From assembly GCA_008802785.1 (NCBI GenBank), contig VUYT01000001.1, positions 496,001 to 560,000 of the forward strand: a stretch of DNA of 64,000 bases, in the 5' to 3' direction. A program made the translations under genes and the position numbers. This DNA is from Symmetrospora coprosmae. Its lineage: Eukaryota > Basidiomycota > Cystobasidiomycetes > Symmetrosporaceae. Shown here piece by piece: positions 55,797 to 64,000 of this stretch. Numbering within the stretch: the first letter of the stretch is position 1; each line of letters begins with the position of its first letter. Under the pieces are notes generated by a model that was not told the origin of the DNA, did not search any database, and worked only from the letters and a program-made list of their open reading frames with translations.

Positions 55797-56590
55797 TCCG
55801 TCCCGCTCACTCGTTTCAACGTATCTCGTTCTCTGCAGTAGCCTCGCAACGCATTTATTAGTCCAGCAGTTACGCACCGTCCTTTCACAAACCCCCTTAG
55901 CAGTTGCGCCCCAGTTGGGAAAGCCTGTGGCAGTCTCCTCGTGTATCATAGTTTGTTAGTTTACCTCGGAAGCTTTCTCGCACTCGCTCGCAATTCGCCT
56001 CAGTCTTTCGAAGGCAGCACAGGAGCCACATCTCTGCGAAGCTCGCGCGTCATTCTGGAAGGGAATGGTCTTGCGTGCGCTGGACCCACAGGGCAACGAT
56101 TGTGCAACTTGCTACACTGAGAAACGCATGTGCGTGAATAAGAAGGCTAAGAATGCTGCTGCGCAGCGAGGCAGCTTCAGGTGGGCTGAAACTGCTATTT
56201 CGGCGGGGGTGACAAAATGCGCATCCGACGTGAGCGCCAGTGCAGCGGGCAGCGCTCGAGGGTGATATTCGTCGATGTGCTAGTAAGGTACTGGTGTACT
56301 GTCATTGCACTTGTACTTGTTCGGAAGCCAAAGGTTGGCTGGAGAGGGCATCTGTAGCTCCCGCCGGGCGGTACAGCGGAGAATAGCAATGACGGCGGGA
56401 TAAGATACTTCGCGTGTCGTATCGCTGTCGGTGCTACCGCAATCCGAGTTGTGCGCTTGTCAATCGTATACTTCTTGGTCTTTCGTGCTCGTGCAGATTT
56501 GTGAATGTCCGGCCCTGTCGCTCGGCGGGAACACCTGAGATGGCCGAATGCGAAGTGAAACTAGCGGATCCAGATCTTGAATAATCAGTC
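55797..56590. other. Convergent intergenic region
   Basis: About 790 bp between the 3' ends of the cysteine dioxygenase and RAD16 genes. I see no gene or RNA; short frames on both strands lack signatures. It is long for a convergent gap in this window. Confidence 0.45.
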
Positions 56591-59500
56591 TCAAAGGGCG
56601 AACAAAAAACTGAGGTCGGCAGGAGTGAGCCGGCCCAATGCTTGGTCGTCATCACCGAGCGCCTGAAGGGGCATGAGAGTGGGAAGGTCAGCCAGAACAG
56701 AGGAGACGAAGACAGACAAAGGTCACAACGCACCGCTCCGATCATGAGCTCCTTCTTTTTCTGCAGCTCTACAATCTTGCTCTCAATGCTGTTCTCGATG
56801 ATCATTCGCTTGACGGTGACGGGTCGGTGCTGCCCGATTCGGTGGACTGGTGGCGCACAAGGGGCAAAGCGGATCAGTGGTTTATGAAAGCTACAGACTT
56901 GCGGCTGCGGAGAAGTGAAGACTCACTTCTGTCCATGGCCTGCAGCTCGGCACTCGGGTTCCACCAGGGCTGCGAGAAATGAAAGCTTAGCTAATGCGAC
57001 CGAACGGAAAGCTGCAAGACGAAAAAGCCTTACATCCATGATGAAGACCTGACTAGCCTCGGTCAGATTGAGCGCTACTCCACCAGCCTTGAGCGAGAGC
57101 AGGAAGACGGTGCAGTCGGTCGTATTCATGAAGTACTTGACGCTGTATATGCAAAAAGCGGTTCAGCACGTTGCAAGAGAGCTGCACAACGCACATGCAC
57201 GCACGTCCTGTCCCTCGCCTCAGGCGTCATGTTACCCTGAAGCCTGGCAATCTTGAAGCCAGCCAGCTGCAGTCTCCGCGCAATGAGGTCAAGGAAACTC
57301 GTAAACTGGCTAAAGACAAGGCTCTTGATGCTGTGGTCCTCCGTCTTGAGCTTGCTGAGCTCCTCGACGAGCGCCTCAATCTTCGTCGAAGTGCGCCATT
57401 TGCCCGGGTCGATGCGCTCGAGCATGCCCTGCCTCGCCTGCGCGACCTCTGCGTCGGCCTCGGCGTTGAGGTCGATCGTGAGCGCGACGTGGCATACGGG
57501 GCACTCGGGGACCTGCTCAACCGCCGTCTCGAGGTACTGACGGATGCACTCGCGGCAGAAGACGTGCTTGCACTTGCTCATGATGGCGTCCTCGCCCTCG
57601 TCGAGGCAGATACGGCACGTAGAGAACGAGACGGGATCGCTCGTGGCTGCGTCGCCGAGGAGCGTTTTGGCCGCTTTGCCTTTCAGGACCATGTCTGGGT
57701 GGCAGGCCGTCTCTACGTATCGATGCATAGAGCGTCAGCCAGGTGCCGTCCAATCCGACACTCGCTGAGTCAACCCACGTCGCATTCTCGTCAGAAGCTG
57801 GAAGACGTTGGCGTAGTTGTTGAGAAGCGAGTCCTGCGCAACGTAGCTCGTAAACTTCCTCTTGACGTCTGTGTATAGTGACGAGTAGAACTCTTCCTCC
57901 TCCTCGGTGAAGTAGTCGCGTCGGACAGAAACGTCTCGCGGGCTGGAGCGAAAGCTGTACGGTCAGCACATGTCTCGGTGGGGCAGCAACGGCGGGAGGA
58001 CACACGGAAGGCCCATATCGTCTGCTCGCTCGACCTTTGTCCTCCTGAGCATCATCCTCGCGAGGAGGAGCGCCAGCTTCTCGAATGCGCCCTTGCCGTG
58101 GCCAAGGGTAGCACCGTACTTCTGGATGGGCTTGAGGATCTCGTTGTTCCAGTAGCAGATGTGGTGCATTGGCGTGTGCCCGCAGTCGTCGCACGTGCGC
58201 TTGTTGCTGAATTTCCAGTGCAGCGACTTGCACGGGCAGTTCTTGCAGTAGTAGTACGAGAAAGGCTCGGCCCCGAGGAAGCGGATGAGGGAATAGAGCT
58301 CTCCAACTCTGTAGGAATATGCAGCTCGATCAGCACCACACTCGTGTGTGCGCGCTCTTGCCAAGCCACTCCGCATGAACCTACCGATTCTGCAACGGCG
58401 TGCCAGAGAGACACCACCTGAACTGTGATTTGAGGGCGAATGCACCCCTGGCGGTGTTGCACGACCTGTCCTTGATGTTGTGTGCCTCGTCGAGGATGAT
58501 GCGGTGCCACTGGATGGCATGCAGGATGCTCTCCTCCTTGAGGAGCTCGCCTTTCCTCTTGTACCCGGAGTTCTGCCTCCGGAAGGCGCTCTCGAGGACC
58601 GCGTACGACGTGAGGACAACGTCGTACTTGAGCAGCTCCTTCTTGTCGGTCGCGCGGTTGCCTCCGTGCCAAACGCACACCTTCATCCCCGTTGTAAACT
58701 TGTTGAACTCGTTGCGCCACTGCATGATGGCGACCGTGGGCGCGAGAATGAGCGTGTGCTTGCGCTCGCCCTCGAAGTGGTCCGACATGATGAGCGAGAT
58801 TGTCTGAATCGTCTTGCCCATGCCCTGTAGCGCGTCACGTCGCGAATCAGTAAGGGACTTCGACTATCACGGCACCCGGTCGCCGACCCACCATCTCATC
58901 AGCCAGCATCCCGCCCTGCCACGGGCCTTTCTCCTGGTTCTGCATCCAGAACAGCCCCTCAAGCTGGAAGGGCAGGAGCGCCATGGTGAGGAGCGCCGGC
59001 TGGACGGCTTTGTGAGGCTTGGGTACGGGCATGAGGCGGAGGTTGTCCCAGACAATCTCGAGCTCCGGGTGGTGCTTGCGCAGGGCGAGGTCATTCTTCT
59101 GCCACCAGGTCAGCTTCTCTCCCCGGACCTTCTTGTTCTTGAGATTTCGCATGCGTGAGCGGCGCGAGGCGGCGAGGGTGGCGGCTTAGGTCGATAAAAC
59201 GAATCAGCCACTGCTGCATCCGCCAAAGATGGCACAGCACGGAGATACAATATACGCACCAGCAGCAGAACCATCCTGCCTGATGTCGTAGCTGAGCACA
59301 TCGCTATCGTCGCTATCCGAGCCCGAATCCGCATCATCATCTTCGTCGTTGCTTTCCTTGACGAAACCGCCCTGTCCGACGTCGTCCTCGCTGATCTTGA
59401 ATTCGCTCTCGTCATCCGAGTCCTTGATGACCTTCTTGCCCTTGCCTTTCCCCTTGCCATCTGCTGCTTTGGCTTTCCCCTTGCCCTTGCTGGCAATCCC

Positions 59501-60638
59501 GTTTGCCTTTGCGACAGTCCTTGCGGTGAGCTTCCCTTTACCCTTAACCTTGAGCTTAGGCTTCTCCTCCTCCTGCTCCTGCTCGTCCTCGGTGAGATCG
59601 GAGTCCGAATCGTCAAAGGCAGCCTTGCCTTTCCCCTTTGCCTTGCTTGGCTCCTGAGCGCCCTCGTTCATGGCATCGTCGAGTGCGGAGGAGCGTCCTG
59701 CGCGCCTCGCAATCTGCCGGGTGATGTCCTCGTACGAGAGTACATCCTTGCCAGAGTCATCGCCATCTCCGTCCACCAGGTGAGAGTAGTCCTCCCATTC
59801 GCTGAGTGAGCTGTCGTCCTGGTACTCGAATTTAGCGGCCACTTTGCTCGACGCCGTTTTCGTCTTCGTCACCGTCGCCGTTGCCTTGCCTCGTGAGCCT
59901 GTCTTTGGCTGCTGCACGGAAGAGGAGACTGAGACCTTTCGGCTGATGGTCGCGCTGGTGCTTGCGGTCCTTGACGAAGTGTAGACGACCACCTCGGGGG
60001 AAGGGCGCCGGGCGGAAGAGAGCTCGGAACTAGCCCTAGCCGTCGAGTTGGTTCTCGAGAGGTGCCTTGGCGCCTGTGCGGCTGCGCTCGAGGGTGTTCT
60101 TTGTGAGTGTCCGTCAATTTCGGATGGAGGCGAGAATTGGTGGCAAAAAGCGGCGCGGGGACCACGCGTAGAGCGGGCAGCGAGCGGGCAGGGGCGACGA
60201 GGACGAGGAGGAGTCGGAGGAGAGTCAGCGGATCGCAGCACTGCACAGCGAGGGCGGGACAACGCACCCGTTCTGGCTCTTGACCTTCTTGGCGACTGGC
60301 TCCTCTTCGCTGTCGTTGACAACTTCGCTCAGCTCTGACTCGAGCTCATTCTCCTCCTCATCGTCGTCCCCATTAGCGGCTTCCATCGCGCTCGAGATCA
60401 TGTCCCTCCTCTTTGCCCCTCCGACGACGGCAGCCGTGCGTCGAGGGCGCTTGTGCTGGTTGTTGCTGTCGCCAGTGACGCTCGTCGCTGGGGTGGATGC
60501 GCCTGTCGCCGTCGTTGGTCCACGACCACCACCGTTGGTGCTGCTCGTCGCCGAGGTCGAGGTCGACTCGCCGTCCATCTCCATCTCCAACTCCATCTCC
60601 TCAGGGTCGACCCGCAGGCTGCTGCGACGGCGTGACAT
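56591..60638 (-). CDS. RAD16: RAD16-type SWI2/SNF2 ATPase with RING finger (global-genome nucleotide excision repair)
   Basis: DNA translocase and ubiquitin-ligase-like subunit of the Rad7-Rad16 complex that clears chromatin for repair of UV damage in silent DNA. Inferred exons on the minus strand are 60638-60268, 60098-59260, 59184-58892, 58824-58385, 58308-58006, 57954-57779, 57712-57205, 57142-57034, 56969-56927, 56846-56734 and 56662-56591, giving 1088 residues. The N-terminal 400 residues are acidic/Lys-rich and disordered. Visible are [20 protein letters not shown], Walker [24 protein letters not shown] and [12 protein letters not shown] Cys-rich insert has CKNCPCK and [15 protein letters not shown], the RING has [20 protein letters not shown] with CRECIRQYL and PECPVC, and the helicase C-lobe has [18 protein letters not shown] and [18 protein letters not shown]. 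The end [16 protein letters not shown] is the Rad16 C-terminus. Inserts make it longer than yeast Rad16 (790 residues). Confidence 0.95.
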
Positions 60639-60938
60639 CTGTGCTGTCTGCGCCTGTCGCTCTCTCTCTTCTGTATCCTAGGCTGCTTCTCCGTGTGTGT
60701 GCCCCTCTACTCTATCGTGCACTATCGCCTGGAGGAGAGCGACAAGACACTCTGGCTGGCACTGTGCGCCGCTCCCTCTCCCTTCTTTTTTGCCACCAGG
60801 AAAGCGCAGAAAGACGAGGAGGGTCGCATATATACACAACGCAGCAGCACAAGACAGCCGCTGTACACACATCAACCACTTTCCGCCCTCCTGGACGGCA
60901 TCCCGTCTCCAATGCAGCCTCGGTGACACAGACAGACA
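60639..60938. promoter_or_regulatory. Divergent promoter region with TATA-like sequence
   Basis: A 300-bp gap between the start codons of RAD16 (-) and the large right-edge gene (+). TATATA occurs at 60829-60834, about 105 bp upstream of the plus-strand ATG. The RAD16 side is pyrimidine-rich. Confidence 0.45.
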
Positions 60939-61308
60939 ATGCCAATCTCATTCGCAATCCCGTTCGGCGGCTCGGAGATCCACCTCGTACCCCCGATACA
61001 CCCGTCAGCCCTGTCCTTCTCGCGTAGTCGAAATAATCAGCATCAGCATCAGCATGGCTCGTCGCGCAACCCGTTCCACCCAGCCAGTTCGGGCTCGTCC
61101 ACCCGCTATGCGACTCTGTCCAACGCGAACGCACTGCGCCTCCGCCAGCGCGCCTTTGCGAGATCGAACGGAGGGGGAGGGAATCGCAGCAGCCGCAACG
61201 GTGGCATGTTCCTGCTCCACCTGAGCATGCTCACCCTTCTGCCTTTGCTCTTTGACTCGGCCCACGGCCAGTCTGCATACGGATACAAGAGGGGCCTGTC
61301 CTCCTCGG

Positions 61309-61340
<32 letters not shown>

Positions 61341-64000
61341 GCGGTCCAGGATGAGGAAGCCGCAAGTGAAAGGACATCCTGTGCACGCCATAAGGAGATG
61401 GAAGAGGCTGCGCTGCTCATGGGCGAATACCGGGGGCCGCCGCCGACGACGTACCAGCCGCTCGTCCCGCCGGCTGCGGGCACACCTGCAACGACCAGCG
61501 CCTTGTGGCACCAGGCTCAGGTACAGAATGCTTCTGCCGGACCCTCATACAACCAGTCGGAGCCCGCACTCTCCGAGAACAGCAGCAACGGCAACCTACA
61601 GTCTCGCAAGCGCTCAAGGCGGAAAGGCAAGAGCAGAGCCGCGCCCGACACGTCTACGGAAAGCATGCTTGCTCTGCAAAGGGACCTCATCCAGAAACTG
61701 GAAGAGCTCATGGCCGACATACAGGGCGCATACCTCGAATACAGCACGTACGACGTCCAGATAAGCACGTACGACGCCCAGATCCAGCGCCTCGAGCAGC
61801 TCATGAGCGTCGCGCACGGCATCGTCACGCTCGACGAGAAGCTCGACCATGGCGCAATTTCCTCGGTAGCGCCAGATGTCGCGCACAGCCTGGCAGTCAC
61901 TACAACCCGGGCGATCTGCGATCTGCAGCGCTTCCTCGAAGGGGTCTATCTGCATGACTACCATGGAACCGAGGAGGATACGATTCGGGCGGCTCAAGGG
62001 GAAACTACCGCCGTTCAGAACCGCTTCTGCGAGCTCCTGGCAAGCTTGTGGAACGACAGCTGTCGGCGTAAGAAAGCATCACATGCTCTGCCCGCAGACG
62101 CGTGCCAGCTGGTGCTGCAGGAGGCGCTGGACGTTAGGTTCGACGGGCAGTTGTACATGCAGGGCCAGCCAAATTTCAGAATGGCAGTGACGGCGTGGCT
62201 GCTCCTGCAGTCTGCTCATGCTTCTCCGACGGCCCCAGCCAAGACCGACGCGGACGCGAACGTCACCCCAATTTTAGGGTCAGCACCCCAAGATCCGGCG
62301 CACATGACAGACCAGCTCGTACACCTCTGCAATCTCATTATACACACGCTCCGCCACGGACCTGTCCGCGCCGGTCGCTGGTCACACAACCCGAGACAGT
62401 ACATGGACGCCGTCGCGTCCTACGCCGCCCTCTTCGAGTCACTCCGGCAAGGCCAGATCCGCGACCCTGCCTTCTCCGTCATCATTCTCGAGACTTGCCT
62501 CAAGCTTCCGCACCCGCCTCGCAAGACGTCACCATCGCCCGCTCCGGCTACGCCTGCAAGTGAACCTTCTTCATATCCGTCGTTCCGCGACTGCGCCCCA
62601 TCCCGCATTACCAGCCTGGCAGCGGCCAAATTACAGCATGCGCACATTTTCGAGGCTACGCACGCATTCCTACGCGATACAATTGCAGGAGCTCTCGAAA
62701 TTCCAGCAGAAGGGCCAGTCACGCCCAAAAACATCGTATATTGCGAACGACGGCATGTCTGGAGCGTCACGGAACGGCCGGTAGAAGCAGAAACGGTACT
62801 TGGGAAGGGCGCCGTTTCGGTCGTGAGGAAGGAGACAAGCGTCCGAGAGCAGCTGTGCAGCGATGCTGGTGCTCTGCACGTTCTGCTCAAGTATGCGTAC
62901 GCGCACCTGCGCTCGTGGGAGATCGGCGAGTCGCTCTATCGAGCACGGGCCCAGCGGGTTGTCAGCGTGCTGCTCGAGCGGCGCCGGCGGGAGTCTGGCA
63001 ACGCCTCGTGGTCGCCGCTCAGACTCGAGGCGGAGAAGGTCGCATGCCAGATCGAGGTCCTGCGCCTGAGAAGTGCGACGCTCCTGCGGGTGCCGCAGCA
63101 GACGCTTATGCACGTGGCGTCGGACGCGCTGTACAGCGTCGCCGTGCGCATGGGAATGCTGGAACCGGGAGATGACGCGCCGCAGCTGTCGTGGCAGCCT
63201 AGCGAAGACGAGATGCGCTGGCAGGTCGACTGCCTGCTGTGCACACCGACTGTCTGGCCTACAACGGAAAAGGTCCGCGGTGACAGCCAGCATAGTCCGA
63301 CTGCGCTCGACAGCCCGGAGGACCGCTATGAGATGAACGATGCTATCGTGGCCTTCATCGCGCTGTGGACGGCCACTTCGCAATGGGAAACCTTCCGCCT
63401 ATTTGTGGATCGCTTCTTTGCGCATCGCAGCCGGTCTCGGCAGGCCGTGCGAGCTCAGCAAGAACACGAAGGCGGCTCACAGGATGCACGGGCCGCTTTC
63501 TTCGAGGAGGAAGAACAACAGACCTATCACTCGACTCTGTCGGATTCTAGCTCAGACAGCGGGGGCTCGCTCATTTCGTCCTGCAACTATGCGGACTCGC
63601 ACGGGAGCAGCTCGGGCACCTCGGTCGGGCTGGACGGCGACATCGTTGACGGACACGTTTGGTTAGAGAGCCAGGCTGTCCGGGCCGCCATGGATCGGTG
63701 GACTTCGTCCCCTGCTATTCTCGTGGCCATGCTCAATGGCGCAAGCAAGTACGGTAACCCCTCGCTCACGGAGAAGATCTGGCTTGCGGCCTGCGAGGAG
63801 GAGACGTATCGCGCCGACAGGGCCGAATGGCGCGGCGGGCCTCGCGCGTTGTACGAGCGAGAGGGTGACCGTTCCGCCAGCACAGGGTGCAAAGAAGCGC
63901 CTGGCGATCAAGTATGGAGGCTGCCGGTTGCGGCGTACACGTGTATGCTGCAGACGTATGCAGAAGAGGCGAGGAAGGAGAATGTGGCTTTGCGGACTAA
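60939..64000 (+). CDS. Large uncharacterised protein, truncated by the window edge
   Basis: From ATG 60939 the frame stays open to the last base, more than 1020 codons in one exon with no stop, so the gene continues outside the window. I do not recognise the family. The N-terminus is Ser/Gly/His-rich (QHQHQHQH) and contains one hydrophobic stretch, MFLLHLSMLTLLPLLFDSAH, at about 88-107, which may be a signal anchor or membrane helix. A nine-residue Ser run (AGC repeat near 61311-61337) follows. Residues about 240-300 are helical, with a local repeat YSTYDVQISTYDAQI that suggests a coiled coil. The rest has helical blocks such as WLLLQSAHASP, QYMDAVASYAALFESLRQG and LLKYAYAHLRSWEIGESLY, with acidic/Ser-rich linkers; it could be a helical-repeat scaffold (inference). 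Confidence 0.7.

Noticed and set aside
1-64000. tRNA, rRNA, transposons, virus-derived elements and CRISPR arrays
   Set aside because: I looked for tRNA-like arms, reverse transcriptase, integrase, transposase and long terminal or inverted repeats and recognised none. A dedicated scan could still find small RNAs.

Overview
This window is nuclear DNA of a GC-rich, intron-rich fungus, most likely a basidiomycete yeast or smut-like species (Ustilaginomycotina is my best guess, at moderate confidence). Nearly every gene is split by short introns, mostly 50-150 nt, with GTGAGT/GTGCGT/GTGGGT donors, CTGAC/CTAAC branch-like sites and CAG acceptors. The gene set combines fungal items (septation-initiation kinase, wax-synthase-like acyltransferase, Fps1-type aquaglyceroporin) with complex I genes that budding yeasts have lost. 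I recognised no rRNA, tRNA, CRISPR array, transposon or virus-derived element. Exon coordinates in the evidence fields were worked out by hand from splice signals and reading-frame continuity.

Layout, left to right: septation kinase (+, 36-5092); RS-rich protein (+, 5201-6689); wax-synthase-like acyltransferase (-, 7008-8243); small degenerate zinc-finger protein (+, 8775-9352); Pof1-type nucleotidyltransferase (+, to 10870); DDT/WHIM chromatin factor (+, 11791-15192); DUF7721-like protein (+, 15578-16743); Cqd1/ADCK2-type UbiB protein (+, 17004-19568); casein kinase 1 (+, 20288-22129); a 1.65 kb stretch without a supported gene; RFC4 (+, 23783-25390); UTP11 (-, 25665-27085); aquaglyceroporin (+, 27341-30400); Tls1/C9orf78 (-, 30595-31937); BCL7-like protein (+, 32094-33070); VAC14 (+, 33245-37577); RRM-like protein (-, 37840-39831); RRN3 (+, 40251-43313); NDUFAF3 (+, 43495-44480); alpha/beta hydrolase (-, 44872-46486); a 1611-residue CBM21 plus dehydrogenase fusion (+, 46943-52002); NDUFA13 (+, 52295-52861); nitronate monooxygenase (+, 53348-54548); cysteine dioxygenase (+, 54898-55796); RAD16 (-, 56591-60638); and a large unrecognised reading frame that runs off the right edge (+, 60939 onward).

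Most genes are ordinary housekeeping genes with no operon-like logic. Loose themes are nuclear maintenance (RFC4, RAD16, DDT/WHIM, BCL7-like, Tls1, RRN3, UTP11) and mitochondrial respiration (Cqd1-like, NDUFAF3, NDUFA13). The strongest candidate for something undescribed is the gene at 46943-52002. One protein carries a PP1-docking-type RVxF motif, a glycogen/starch-binding CBM21 domain and a C-terminal medium-chain dehydrogenase/reductase domain, and CBM21 and the start of the dehydrogenase lie in the same uninterrupted 2760-nt exon. A possible 25-nt intron in RRN3, several stop-free 3n introns and two genes whose first exon is only the ATG are the main gene-structure curiosities.
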